Of a stretch of 64,000 nt of DNA, positions 48,117-59,171 are shown in pieces (positions within the stretch are counted from its first letter, which is position 1; every line of letters begins with the position of its first letter). The notes under the pieces were generated by a model. That model saw only the letters and a program-made list of their open reading frames with translations, was not told where the DNA came from and searched no databases. Origin of the DNA: Erythrobacter sanguineus (GTDB taxonomy: Bacteria > Pseudomonadota > Alphaproteobacteria > Sphingomonadales > Sphingomonadaceae); the NCBI GenBank assembly GCA_945878845.1, contig CAMCUB010000009.1, positions 39,792-103,791 of the forward strand, in the 5' to 3' direction. Made by a program: the position numbers and the translations under genes.

Positions 48117-50189
48117 GTGCTGCACGCAAGAATCTTCACAAGCGCGATCCGTCAATTCGCTGCATGGCTGCTTGCGCTTGCCGCAAGCGTCCTGCTGGCC
48201 GTGCCCGCCATGGCGCAGGCACCGGCGCCCGCCGATCCGCTGATCGGGTCGGACAATATCGCGGTGACGCTCCATGCCGAAGGCGCTCCGGTCGAGGGCA
48301 AGGAGTGGCTGCTCGCGCTGCATTTCGTGCCCAAGGGACCGGAGTGGCACGGCTATTGGTCGAACCCCGGCGATGCGGGGGCGGGGATGGTGCTCGCGCT
48401 CGACCTGCCGCCCGACTGGGAGGTGGGTGAGCCGCGCTACCCGGTGCCCAAGCGGCTGGTGGTCAGCGGGCTGATGAACCACGTCTACGAGGGGCCCTAT
48501 ACCGTGCTGGTGCCGGTCACCCCGGGGCCGAGCGTCAAGAGCTTTACCGGGCCGGTCGGCGGCACGGTCGATTACCTCGCCTGCACCGACCAGATCTGCG
48601 TGCCGCAATTCGCGCGGCTGTCCGCGTCGCCGGGGGGCGATTTTGCGCGCTGGCGGGCCGGGGCCGCCCCGCTGCTCGATGCCCGCGCGGCTTTCGCGAT
48701 TTCGGGCAAGACGCTGCGACTGGCGATCCCTCTTCCCGAGGGCATGGGGCTCAGCGATCCGCATGTGTTCGTCGCCAACAAGCAACTGATCTCCTACAGC
48801 GCGGCACAAATCTTCCGCCGCAAGGGCGATGCGCTGGTGGCCGAGATCCCGCTCGACGAATTCGGGACGGGCAAGGCGGAGAGCGTCTCGGGCATCCTGT
48901 CATTCGGCGACGGGAGCGGAGTGCGTTTTGCCGCCGATCTCGGCACGGTGCCGACCGGGGGCGAGCAGGTGGCGGGGCCGAAGAACACCGCCACGCCGCC
49001 GTGGTGGACGCTGGTGCTGGGCGCCCTTTTCGGAGGCCTCCTCCTCAACATCATGCCCTGCGTCTTCCCGATCCTGAGCCTGAAGGCGATTGCGCTCGCC
49101 CGTGCCGGGGAGAGCGAGGCCAAGGCGCGCGCCGAGGGGCTGGCCTATACCGCAGGCGTGGTGCTCGCCTGCATCGCGCTTGGCGGACTGCTTCTGGCCT
49201 TGCGCGCGGCGGGCGAGCAGGTCGGCTGGGCGTTCCAGCTGCAGCAGCCGGGTGTGGTCGTCGGCCTGCTGGTGCTGGCCGCCGCGATCACCGCGAATTT
49301 CGCCGGGCTGTTCGAGCTGCCTTCGCTATCGATCAATGGCGGGGGCGAGAAGACCGGGGCCTTCATGACCGGGCTGCTGGCGGCTTTCGTCGCCACCCCG
49401 TGCACCGGCCCGTTCATGGCGGCTGCGCTGGGCGCGGCGTTGCTGCTCCCCGTGCCGCAGGCGTTGCTGCTGTTCGCATTGCTCGGCCTCGGGCTGGCGC
49501 TGCCGTTCCTGCTGCTCGGCTTCGTGCCGCCCTTGCGGCGGATGCTGCCCAAGCCCGGCGCATGGATGGAGCGCTTCCGGCGGATCATGGCGATCCCGAT
49601 GGGCCTGACCGCACTCGCGCTGGTGTGGCTGACGGTACAGCTCGGCGGGCGCAGTTTCGGGATTATCGCGCTGGTGCTGGTGTTCGGGGTGCTGCTCGGG
49701 CTGTTCGTGGTCGGCAAGCTGCAACGGTCGGGCAAGATGGCGTGGCCCGCCTTTGGCCTCCTCGCCGCGCCCTTCCTCGCCTTTGCCCTGATCGCGCTGC
49801 CCAATGTCTACCAGACCAAGGCGGGCGAGGCGCGCGAGAGCATCCTTGCAAGCCAGACCTTCAGCGAACAGGCGCTGGTCGATGCGCGCGGTTCCGGCAA
49901 GCCGGTGTTCCTCTATTTCACCGCCGACTGGTGCGTGACCTGCAAGGTCAACGAGGCCAGCTCGATCGAGCGCGAGAGCACGCGCGCGGCCTTCGAGAAG
50001 GCGGGGGTGATCACCATCGTCGGCGACTGGACGCGGCGCGATGCGGGGATCACGCAGTTCCTGACGGGGCAGGGCGCGGCGGGCGTGCCGCTCTACCTGT
50101 GGTATGCGCCGGGAGCGCAGCGCCCCGAGCAATTGCCGCAGGTGCTGACCCCCGATCTGCTGGCGGAGAAGGCCTCAGGGGGTCGGTAA
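48117..50189 (+). CDS. DsbD/ScsB-like thiol:disulfide interchange protein
   Basis: DsbD-like proteins move reducing power from cytoplasmic thioredoxin to the periplasm. The 690-residue protein starts at GTG (AGAGGG upstream) with a signal peptide ending AMAQA. A periplasmic domain with YLACTDQICVPQFA, eight hydrophobic segments with the redox Cys in LNIMPCVFPILSLKA and FVATPCTGPFMAA, and a C-terminal thioredoxin domain with FTADWCVTCKVNE follow in order. All six expected cysteines are present. The periplasmic domain is longer than that of E. coli DsbD, as in ScsB types. Confidence 0.92.
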   Translation: MLHARIFTSAIRQFAAWLLALAASVLLAVPAMAQAPAPADPLIGSDNIAVTLHAEGAPVEGKEWLLALHFVPKGPEWHGYWSNPGDAGAGMVLALDLPPDWEVGEPRYPVPKRLVVSGLMNHVYEGPYTVLVPVTPGPSVKSFTGPVGGTVDYLACTDQICVPQFARLSASPGGDFARWRAGAAPLLDARAAFAISGKTLRLAIPLPEGMGLSDPHVFVANKQLISYSAAQIFRRKGDALVAEIPLDEFGTGKAESVSGILSFGDGSGVRFAADLGTVPTGGEQVAGPKNTATPPWWTLVLGALFGGLLLNIMPCVFPILSLKAIALARAGESEAKARAEGLAYTAGVVLACIALGGLLLALRAAGEQVGWAFQLQQPGVVVGLLVLAAAITANFAGLFELPSLSINGGGEKTGAFMTGLLAAFVATPCTGPFMAAALGAALLLPVPQALLLFALLGLGLALPFLLLGFVPPLRRMLPKPGAWMERFRRIMAIPMGLTALALVWLTVQLGGRSFGIIALVLVFGVLLGLFVVGKLQRSGKMAWPAFGLLAAPFLAFALIALPNVYQTKAGEARESILASQTFSEQALVDARGSGKPVFLYFTADWCVTCKVNEASSIERESTRAAFEKAGVITIVGDWTRRDAGITQFLTGQGAAGVPLYLWYAPGAQRPEQLPQVLTPDLLAEKASGGR

Positions 50190-50771
50190 ATCGATCAGCG
50201 GGACGACCGGCACAGGTTCCAGTTCCGGCGGCGGCACCAGCGGCGGCACGCCCCGGCACGCCGTAACCAGCGCCATCGGCAGCGGGCTCGGATTGAGCTT
50301 GAGCAGCCCCGCGCCCGGCACTGTCACAGACGCCTCGCGTTCGGGTTTCAAGGCGTCCCACTCAGGGGTGAGCGCCGGGGCCTCGCCCTCCCAAACCCGC
50401 TGGCCCTTCAGGCTCGCCGCATCGACCGGAAAGCGGCCGATAAAGCCATTTCCGATCAGCGCCAGCAGCGCGCTCGCGCCCGGATCGGCGGGGGCGTGGC
50501 GGGTGATCTTGAGGCGCGCTTCGGGGGCGGCAGGATCGAGGCATTCGAGCGCCAGCAACACCGGCTCGCCCGGCACGCCATAGACCAGCCGTAGCGGATT
50601 GCCCGTGCTCGCCCAAACCGCGCGGGTGGTGTCGGGCGAGGGCAGGGGGGCGGACGGGCCCTCCGCCGGCGCGAGCAGCGAGACCCGCGCCGCGGCATTG
50701 TCGGTCGGCGGCGGCTTGCACCCGGCGAGGCTCGACAAAACGAGCGCGCCTGCGAGCACTGCAAGCCTCAT
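50175..50771 (-). CDS. Lipoprotein, function unknown
   Basis: I start at MRLAVLAGALVLSSLAGC (198 residues), which gives a lipobox LAGC with Cys18. The longer upstream frame only covers the S10 peptidase gene. The rest is soluble beta-rich sequence ending in a Pro-rich tail PPLVPPPELEPVPVVP. It overlaps the stop of the S10 peptidase gene (ATGA), so the two are coupled, and it overlaps the DsbD-like gene end by 15 bases on the opposite strand. No family recognised. Confidence 0.75.
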   Translation of the reverse strand: MRLAVLAGALVLSSLAGCKPPPTDNAAARVSLLAPAEGPSAPLPSPDTTRAVWASTGNPLRLVYGVPGEPVLLALECLDPAAPEARLKITRHAPADPGASALLALIGNGFIGRFPVDAASLKGQRVWEGEAPALTPEWDALKPEREASVTVPGAGLLKLNPSPLPMALVTACRGVPPLVPPPELEPVPVVPLIDLPTP

Positions 50772-52270
50772 CGCGCGCGGATGAATTCGCGGATGTCGGC
50801 CGAAAGCTTGGCGCGGTCCTCGTCGCGGACATACATCATGTGGCCGGCGTCGTAATATTTCCACGTGATCCGGTCCTGCGGCACGCCCGAACGCTTCAGC
50901 GAGTATTCCGCCCCGAAGAAGGGCGTTGCGAAATCGTAGTACCCTTGGGCGTTGAACAGCCGCAGCCCGCTGTTCTGGCGCATCGCCTGGCCGATCAGCG
51001 GCGCGATGTTGAGATAGGCCCCGCGCCCCCCGCCGCCGAGCGACCAGTCCCACTGCCCGCCGACATTGCCGATCGCCTGATAGTGCCGGTCGGTCTTGTA
51101 GCCCAGCGTCTCGCGCGACCAGATATTGATCGCGGCGGTGTAGCCCGCGTCGATGCCGTAGAAGCTCGGGTCATTGTCGGGCGTCTCGCCGGCATTGTCG
51201 TAGTCCGTGCCGGTATAGCGCGCGTCGAGCCTGCCGATGGTGAGCCCCCGGTCGCGCAGCAGCTCCTTGTAGAAGCGCTGGTCGGTGACGCGCAGATTGG
51301 CCTGTTCGAGATAGGTTTCGCTGAGACCGGTGAGCCGCGCCAGCTCCTTGCGCACCGCGGCGCGCTCGCCTTCGGGCAGGTCCTCGCCCTTGAGCAGCGC
51401 GGTCGCGAAAGGCCCGATCGCATAGGCGCGCGCCTCGGCGACGATCGCCTCCACCGACGGGGCCTGAACCTTGCCATGGTAATAGGCCGCGGCGGCCATG
51501 TTGGGAAGGGTGACGATATAGGCCAGCTCATTGCCCGGCGTCGGCTCGCGGCCCGCGAAGTCGAGGATCGTCGAGATCAGGATCAGCCCGTTCAGCCCGA
51601 CATCATTATAGGTCGAGCCTTCCAGCTCATCGACCACCATCGCGGTGCGGCTGGTGCCATAGCTCTCGCCGCCGAGATATTTGGGCGAGGACCAGCGACC
51701 GTTGTCCGCCAGCCAGCGCCGGATCACCTGCGCCACCGCGCGCGCGTCCTGCCTGAGGCCGTAATACTTCTTCGGATCGGTGCCCTCGGTAAGGTAGCTG
51801 AACCCCGTCCCCGGCGGGTCGATGAACACAAGGTCGGCGACATCGAGCAGGCTGTCGGGATTGTCGAGCAGCGGATAGGGCGGCGCGCCGTCGTCTTTGG
51901 CATCGCTCGGGATCGCAACGCGCTTGGGCCCGAAAGCCCCCATCTGCAGCCACACCGAGCCCGAGCCCGGCCCGCCATTGAAGAGGAAGAACACCGGCCG
52001 GTTCGGGTCGGCCGGGGTCTTCACATAGGAGGTGGTGACAATCACCGCCTCGGCCTTCCCCGCCTCGTCCGAGAGGATCGTGTCGGCAATAGTGGCCTTG
52101 TAGGTGATGCGCTGCCCGCCAAAGGTGCCGGTGAGGTCGCGCGAGCGGGTCTGCGCCTCGGGCGAGGTCTTGGCGGCGGCCTCCATCCTGGGCGCGTCTT
52201 GCGCGAGGGTGGGGGAGGTGATGGCGAGGGTGCTTGCGGCGGCCAGCAAGCCAAGGAATCGGGCGTTCAT
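50768..52270 (-). CDS. Secreted serine carboxypeptidase (peptidase S10 family)
   Basis: A 500-residue alpha/beta hydrolase with a signal peptide (MNARFLGLLAAASTLAIT). PVFFLFNGGPGSGS is the oxyanion segment, YLGGESYGTSRTA the nucleophile (Ser in GESYG), FNAQGYYDFATPFFGAEY provides Asp and YYDAGHMMYV the catalytic His. S10 enzymes trim C-terminal residues from peptides at acidic pH. Bacterial ones occur in the periplasm. No Shine-Dalgarno sequence precedes the ATG, and the sequence there is C-rich. Coupled to the lipoprotein gene. Confidence 0.92.
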   Translation of the reverse strand: MNARFLGLLAAASTLAITSPTLAQDAPRMEAAAKTSPEAQTRSRDLTGTFGGQRITYKATIADTILSDEAGKAEAVIVTTSYVKTPADPNRPVFFLFNGGPGSGSVWLQMGAFGPKRVAIPSDAKDDGAPPYPLLDNPDSLLDVADLVFIDPPGTGFSYLTEGTDPKKYYGLRQDARAVAQVIRRWLADNGRWSSPKYLGGESYGTSRTAMVVDELEGSTYNDVGLNGLILISTILDFAGREPTPGNELAYIVTLPNMAAAAYYHGKVQAPSVEAIVAEARAYAIGPFATALLKGEDLPEGERAAVRKELARLTGLSETYLEQANLRVTDQRFYKELLRDRGLTIGRLDARYTGTDYDNAGETPDNDPSFYGIDAGYTAAINIWSRETLGYKTDRHYQAIGNVGGQWDWSLGGGGRGAYLNIAPLIGQAMRQNSGLRLFNAQGYYDFATPFFGAEYSLKRSGVPQDRITWKYYDAGHMMYVRDEDRAKLSADIREFIRAR

Positions 52271-52324
52271 GAGGGAGGGGAGTGGCAGGCCCTCCGACGT
52301 GGATCAAGTCCTGCACCCAGCGCT

Positions 52325-52412
52325 GTCACCCATGCTTGTTTCAGGGTCCAATTCACCCCTGAAACCGAAGTTCGAAGCTTCAGCTTGGATGCTGAAACAA
52401 GTTCAGCATGAC
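52325..52412. repeat. REP-like inverted pair between the S10 peptidase and uvrB genes
   Basis: Left arm (52325-52351) begins GTCACCCATGCTTGTTTCAG. Right arm (52385-52412), read in reverse, begins GTCATGCTGAACTTGTTTCAG and ends in the same TCCAA. Arms are ~33 bases apart. Translating this kind of element gives the LKQVQHDE string that is familiar from sphingomonad annotations. Same layout as the pairs at 39125 and 56247: a GTCA end, then a palindrome with a CTTG centre. Confidence 0.75.
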
Positions 52413-52420
52413 GAAGGGTT

Positions 52421-54616
<2,196 letters not shown>

Positions 54617-54739
54617 GCTCTTAGTATGGGGAACAAAGCGGGGACGCGCAAGGCGGGGCGGGGGTGTCGGCACGCTTTTCGGGGCACGGTTTGGCGCGCG
54701 GGCCGTTGTGGCTTGCGAAGACCCTTACGGAGAGACCCC

Positions 54740-55300
54740 ATGACCACCCGCACCGTCATCACCCTTGCCGCCGCCCTGCTCGCCGCAGGCTGCTCGGGCG
54801 AGCAGGAGAGCGCCGCGGGCGAGGGCGCGCCTGCCAGCGTCGCTGCGGCCCCCACGCCGGCCGCGGCCGCGGGGCTGAAGCCACAGCCGGGGCTCTACAA
54901 GACCACCCTCACCATCACCGGGATCGAGATCCCCGGCCTCGACCCGGGGATGGAGGGGCATGGCGCAGGCCTCGCGAGGACTCTGGATAGCTGCCTGACG
55001 CAGGCCGAGGCCGAGAAGGGCTTCGAGACCCTGCTCACCCGCGGACAGGAGGGCGCGTGCCGGTTGGAGGATTTCGCGCTCAAGGACGGGGCCTTCACGG
55101 GCGTGTTGTTGTGCGAGGCATCAGGCACCACCAGGCGGACGCAGATCGAGGGCACCGCCAAAGCCACCGGCGCCGATTTCACCGGGAGCACCGCGATGGA
55201 CTTCGGCGGCGGCACCAAGGGCACGATGAACTACGCCGCGATCCACGAACGGGTCGGCGACTGTCCGGCTGTCCAAGGATCTGAAAAACCGGCAAAATAG
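54740..55300 (+). CDS. DUF3617-like lipoprotein
   Basis: The start at 54740 gives 186 residues with a lipoprotein leader (MTTRTVITLAAALLAAGC; Cys18). Ala/Pro spacer, then KPQPGLYKTTLTITGIEIPG and CLTQAEAEKGFETLL, the two-part signature of DUF3617 proteins, with later C.LEDFALKDGAFTG and LCEASGTTRRTQIEGTAKATGADFTG. Four Cys, probably two disulfides in the periplasm. The family has no known function. Confidence 0.8.
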   Translation: MTTRTVITLAAALLAAGCSGEQESAAGEGAPASVAAAPTPAAAAGLKPQPGLYKTTLTITGIEIPGLDPGMEGHGAGLARTLDSCLTQAEAEKGFETLLTRGQEGACRLEDFALKDGAFTGVLLCEASGTTRRTQIEGTAKATGADFTGSTAMDFGGGTKGTMNYAAIHERVGDCPAVQGSEKPAK

Positions 55301-55314
55301 AAATGCGTCGGAAA

Positions 55315-55330
55315 TGTTACACATGTTACA
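55315..55330. promoter_or_regulatory. TGTTACA direct repeat upstream of the hydrolase gene
   Basis: Two TGTTACA units two bases apart (TGTTACACATGTTACA) lie ~42 bases before the ATG at 55372, in an AT-rich stretch that contrasts with its surroundings. It also contains the partial palindrome TGTTACACATGTTACA/TGTAACATGTGTAACA. It looks like a regulator site; the regulator is unknown. Confidence 0.4.
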
Positions 55331-55371
55331 ATTAATTGAACGTTCAGCCCGAACCTGCTTGGGTCACCTTC

Positions 55372-56211
55372 ATGGCCCAACCGCGCTTCCTTCCCGAACT
55401 GCCCCGTCTCCCGGCGCCGCTGATGGCGGCGGCGAGCGCGGCCGGGGCGCAGGCGCAGCAGGCCTATAGCGCCACGCTCTTCGCCCGCCGCGTCGCTCTG
55501 GCGCGCGAGACCTGCCCCGAGGGGCACGAGCTCGGCAAGCCGCGCCTGATGCGCCTGCTGGGCGAAGCCGAGGTGCTGGCCGAGCCGCTGCGCCGCCCGC
55601 GCCGCAAGCTCGACATCGCGCCCACCGCCAACCCGCAGGTGGCGATGATCCTCCCCGGTTTCGCCACCCACCCGATGCGGATGCGCTACCTTGCGCAGGC
55701 GCTCGAAAGCGCCGGGCACATCACCAAGCGCTGGGGGCTGGGCCGCAACTGGGGCCCCGATCCCGAGCGCTTCGATGCCATCGAAGAACGCCTGCTCGAG
55801 CTCCACGCGCGCCACGGCCGCAAGGTGGTGCTGATCGGCTGGAGTCTCGGCGGGCTCTATGCGCGCGAGATCGCCAAGCGCCAGCCCGGGAGCGTCGCCA
55901 AGGTGATCTCGATGGGCTCGCCCTTCTCGGGGAGCCCGCGCGCCAACAACGTATGGCGCGCCTACCAGTTCATCACCGGCCACTCGGTCGACGCGCCCCC
56001 GATCGCCGCCGAATTGCACATCAAGCCTCCGGTCGAGACGGTCGCGCTGTGGAGCGCCAACGACGGCGTCATCGGCCCCCGCTGCGCCGCCGGCCGCCCG
56101 GGCGAACGCGACCGCGCGGTCGCCGTGCGCTGCACGCATATGGGCTTCACCTACGATCCGCAGGTTATCGCCACGCTGCTGGCGGAGCTGGAGAGCGTGC
56201 GGGCGACCTAG
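55372..56211 (+). CDS. Alpha/beta hydrolase (lipase-like)
   Basis: I start at ATG 55372 (279 residues) rather than the TTG 36 bases upstream. The protein shows MILPGFATHPMRMRYLAQALESAGH (oxyanion strand), LIGWSLGGLYAREIAKRQPG (nucleophile elbow GWSLG), a candidate acid in ALWSANDGVIGPR and a His in CTHMGFTYDP. This G-W-S-L-G pattern and the RRLARRPR-type N-terminus fit PGAP1/lipase-like esterases. No signal peptide is apparent. The substrate is unknown. Confidence 0.82.
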   Translation: MAQPRFLPELPRLPAPLMAAASAAGAQAQQAYSATLFARRVALARETCPEGHELGKPRLMRLLGEAEVLAEPLRRPRRKLDIAPTANPQVAMILPGFATHPMRMRYLAQALESAGHITKRWGLGRNWGPDPERFDAIEERLLELHARHGRKVVLIGWSLGGLYAREIAKRQPGSVAKVISMGSPFSGSPRANNVWRAYQFITGHSVDAPPIAAELHIKPPVETVALWSANDGVIGPRCAAGRPGERDRAVAVRCTHMGFTYDPQVIATLLAELESVRAT

Positions 56212-56246
56212 TAGCTCGCGGCGCTTCTGACCCATTACCCCCAATC

Positions 56247-56650
56247 GTCACCCCGTGCTTGACACGGGGCTTGGCTTTTCTTCTTCCGCCGTCGCTGCGA
56301 TATTCGGCCGATGGAGAAGGGCGGCTGGGTCTACATCATGGCGAACCGCTAGCGCGGCGGCATGTATGTCGGCGTGACGGCCGATGCTCTCGCCCGTGTC
56401 TCCCGCCACCGCGAAGGCACGGGATCGCGCCATGTCGCGGATTTCGGAAAGACGCGGCTCGTCTACGTCGAACACCATGACGATATCCGACAAGCGATCG
56501 CGCGAGAAAAGCTCGTCAAGAAATGGCGGCGCGAATGGAAGTTCGCGCTGATCGAAGCCGGAAATCCCGACTGGGATGATCTTTGGGACCAATGGTTTGG
56601 TTCTGGAGCCGCAGAAGAGTAGCCAAGCCCCGTGTCAAGCACGGGGTGAC
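56247..56650. repeat. Perfect 30-bp inverted repeats flanking a GIY-YIG gene
   Basis: Arms at 56247-56276 and 56621-56650 are exact reverse complements of each other across 30 bases. Each arm contains the palindrome CCCCGTGCTTGACACGGGG with GTCA before it and CTTGGCT after it. The right arm starts inside the stop codon of the GIY-YIG frame. The left arm ends 35 bases before its start. This is the only REP-like pair in the window with a gene between its arms. Confidence 0.9.
56311..56622 (+). pseudogene. GIY-YIG nuclease family gene with in-frame amber codon
   Basis: The frame from ATG 56311 encodes MEKGGWVYIMANR, then TAG (56350-56352), then continues RGGMYVGVTADALARVSRHREGTGSRHVADFGKTRLVY and onward to a full C-terminus. 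The stop separates the GIY-equivalent strand (VYIM) from the YIG strand (YVGVT), which together form the catalytic site. From ATG 56362 only a truncated protein of 86 residues could be made, lacking the first strand. The catalytic Arg (LARVSRHR), the Glu-bearing helix (REKLVKKWRREWK) and the C-terminus are preserved, suggesting a recent mutation. Amber readthrough cannot be excluded. Confidence 0.85.
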
Positions 56651-56777
56651 GGGGTAGTAAGGACCTGCTGGCAACGCGCGTCCCAGCCGCAGCCCCACCT
56701 ACGTCAAATGCCCCACCCGCTTTCCTTTTGCGAAACGCGGGTTAGAGTGGCGCAGCTAAGTCATTTTGCGGGGGTCA

Positions 56778-58208
56778 ATGCAGGCGCGGGGCGGGAATTT
56801 CGACGAGATGATCGACGGCGGGGGCAACATCCGCCCGGCCTATGCTGAATATCGCCGCTGGTTCGACGAACAGCCGCCCGAATTCCTGCGCCGCAAGAAC
56901 CGCGAGGCGGATGACACTTTCCGCCGCACCGGCATCACCTTCAACGTCTATGGCGAGGACGCGGCCGAGGAGCGGCTGATCCCGTTCGACATGGTGCCGC
57001 GCATCATCACCGCCGCCGAATGGCGCAAGCTCTCGCGCGGGATCGAGCAGCGGGTGCGGGCGCTCAATTCCTTCCTCTATGATCTCTACCACCGGCAGGA
57101 AATCGTGCGCGCCGGGCGGCTGCCCGAGCGGCTGCTGCGCGGGAACGACGCGTGGCTGGCGAACATGGTCGGCTTCACTCCGCCGGGCGGCATCTACACC
57201 CATATCGTCGGGATCGATCTGGTGCGCACCGGGCCGGACGAGTTCTTCGTGCTGGAAGACAATGCGCGCACCCCCTCGGGCGTCTCCTACATGCTCGAAA
57301 ACCGCGAGACGATGATGGGGATGTTCCCCGATCTGTTCAGCCGGATCGGGGTCGAGTCTGTCTCCAACTACCCGCGCCGCTTGGCGCGCAGCTTGGCGGC
57401 CTGCGTCCCGCCCGCGTTCGGCGGGGGCAAGCCGACGGTCGCGGTGTTGACGCCGGGCATCTTCAACTCGGCCTATTTCGAGCACGCGTTCCTCGCCGAC
57501 CAGATGGGCGCCGAGCTGGTCGAGGGCAGCGACTTGCGCGTCACCGGCGGACGGGTGCAGATGCGCACCACCAGCGGCTACAAGCCGATCGACGTGCTCT
57601 ATCGCCGGGTCGATGACGAGTTCCTCGATCCGCTCACCTTCAATCCCGATTCTGTGCTGGGCGTGCCGGGGATCATGGACGTCTACCGTTCGGGCGGGAT
57701 CACCATCGCCAATGCGCCGGGGACGGGGGTGGCCGACGACAAGGCGATCTATTCCTTCATGCCCGAGATCGTCGAATTCTACACCGGCGAGCGGCCGTTG
57801 CTCCCCAATGTCCAGACCTGGCGCTGTGCGGACAAGGACTCGCTGGCTTACGTCCTCGACAACCTTGCCGAGCTGGTGGTCAAGGAAGTCCACGGTTCGG
57901 GCGGCTACGGGATGCTGATCGGGCCGACGTCTTCGAAGCGCGAGATCGCCGAATTTCGCGAAAAGCTGGTCGCCAAGCCCGATAATTACATCGCCCAGCC
58001 TACGCTCGCGCTGTCGACTTGCCCGATCTACACCGCCAAGGGCCTCGCGCCCCGGCACCTTGATCTCAGGCCCTTCGTGCTGGTCAGCCCCGAGGGGATC
58101 GACATCACGCCGGGCGGCCTCACGCGGGTGGCGCTCAAGAAGGGATCGCTGGTGGTCAACTCCTCGCAAGGGGGCGGCACCAAGGACACCTGGGTGCTGA
58201 AGGACTGA
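56778..58208 (+). CDS. Circularly permuted ATP-grasp type 2 protein (DUF404/DUF407)
   Basis: The start at 56778 (476 residues) is preferred to a TTG 12 bases upstream. The family signature is complete: PAYAEYRRWFDEQPPEFLRRKNREADDTFRRTGITFNVY, DAWLANMVGFTPPGGIYTHIVGIDLVRTGPDEFFVLEDN, YMLENRETMM and DKAIYSFMPEIV. It is predicted to be an amide or peptide ligase using ATP. First gene of a cluster with alpha-E, transglutaminase-like and Anbu protease genes, a set known from comparative genomics but whose product is unknown. Confidence 0.92.
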   Translation: MQARGGNFDEMIDGGGNIRPAYAEYRRWFDEQPPEFLRRKNREADDTFRRTGITFNVYGEDAAEERLIPFDMVPRIITAAEWRKLSRGIEQRVRALNSFLYDLYHRQEIVRAGRLPERLLRGNDAWLANMVGFTPPGGIYTHIVGIDLVRTGPDEFFVLEDNARTPSGVSYMLENRETMMGMFPDLFSRIGVESVSNYPRRLARSLAACVPPAFGGGKPTVAVLTPGIFNSAYFEHAFLADQMGAELVEGSDLRVTGGRVQMRTTSGYKPIDVLYRRVDDEFLDPLTFNPDSVLGVPGIMDVYRSGGITIANAPGTGVADDKAIYSFMPEIVEFYTGERPLLPNVQTWRCADKDSLAYVLDNLAELVVKEVHGSGGYGMLIGPTSSKREIAEFREKLVAKPDNYIAQPTLALSTCPIYTAKGLAPRHLDLRPFVLVSPEGIDITPGGLTRVALKKGSLVVNSSQGGGTKDTWVLKD

Positions 58209-58226
58209 TATGCCCGGATTCTTCTC

Positions 58227-59171
58227 ATGCTAGGCCGAACCGCAAATGGCCTGTTCTGGATGTTCCGCTATCTCGAGCGGGCCGAGAACACCGCGCGCCT
58301 GCTCGAAGCGGCGCTGCGCATGGCGCTGACCCGCGACGTGGTGACCGCCGAGGCCGAATGGCGCTCGGTGATCGCGACGCTCGGCCTCCAGCGGGCTTAC
58401 GAGGCCGTGCATGACAGCTATGACGGCACGCAGGTCTGGAACTTCGTGCTGCGCGGGGCCTCCAACCCCGGCAATGTCCGCGCGATGTTTGGCACGGTGC
58501 GGTCGAACGCGCGCGAGAGCCGCATCAACATCTCCTCGGACCTGTGGGAAGCGGTCAACGAGAACTGGATGCGCCTCGACCGCCTGCTCGCGCGGCCGGT
58601 GGGGCAAAGTGCGGTCGGCGAGGTGCTGGCAACGATCCGCCGCGCCGGCACGCAGGTCCACGGCGCCTTCGACGGCTCGATCCTGCGCGACGAGGGCTAC
58701 CACTTCGCCCGCGCGGGCACCTTCATCGAGCGCGCCGACAGCACCGCGCGCATTCTCGACATGAAATACTTCCTGCTGCTGCCCTCGCTCTCCTATGTCG
58801 GATCGAGCCTCGATACCGGGCAGTGGGAGCAGGTGCTGCGCTCGGTCGCCGGGGCGCGGGTCTATAGCTGGCTCAACGCCGGACAGATCGAGGCACGCGG
58901 GATCGTCGAATTCGTGGTGCTCGACGACCGCTTCCCGAGGAGCCTCGCCTTCTGCCGCAGCGCGCTGCGCGATTGCCTCGGCGCGCTCGCCCGCACGCAC
59001 GGGGTCGAGGGGCAGGCCGTGGCGTTGATGCGCGAGGCCGATACCCGGATCAGCCACCTCACCGTCGACCAGATCTTCGAGCAGGGCTTGCACGAATTCC
59101 TCGTCGATTTCCTCGCCCGCAACAACGCCATCGCCCGCGCGATCGCGGGGGATTACCGGTTCCACGCATGA
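58227..59171 (+). CDS. Alpha-E domain protein (DUF403)
   Basis: A 314-residue all-alpha protein with LGRTANGLFWMFRYLERAENTARLLEAALRMAL, the family start, and repeated ERAD/ERAE-type Glu-containing helices (FIERADSTARILDMKYF). The name comes from conserved Glu residues in helical repeats. It always accompanies the permuted ATP-grasp protein and may be its partner or a peptide carrier. 18 bases after the ATP-grasp gene and overlapping the transglutaminase-like gene by 4 (ATGA). Confidence 0.92.
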   Translation: MLGRTANGLFWMFRYLERAENTARLLEAALRMALTRDVVTAEAEWRSVIATLGLQRAYEAVHDSYDGTQVWNFVLRGASNPGNVRAMFGTVRSNARESRINISSDLWEAVNENWMRLDRLLARPVGQSAVGEVLATIRRAGTQVHGAFDGSILRDEGYHFARAGTFIERADSTARILDMKYFLLLPSLSYVGSSLDTGQWEQVLRSVAGARVYSWLNAGQIEARGIVEFVVLDDRFPRSLAFCRSALRDCLGALARTHGVEGQAVALMREADTRISHLTVDQIFEQGLHEFLVDFLARNNAIARAIAGDYRFHA

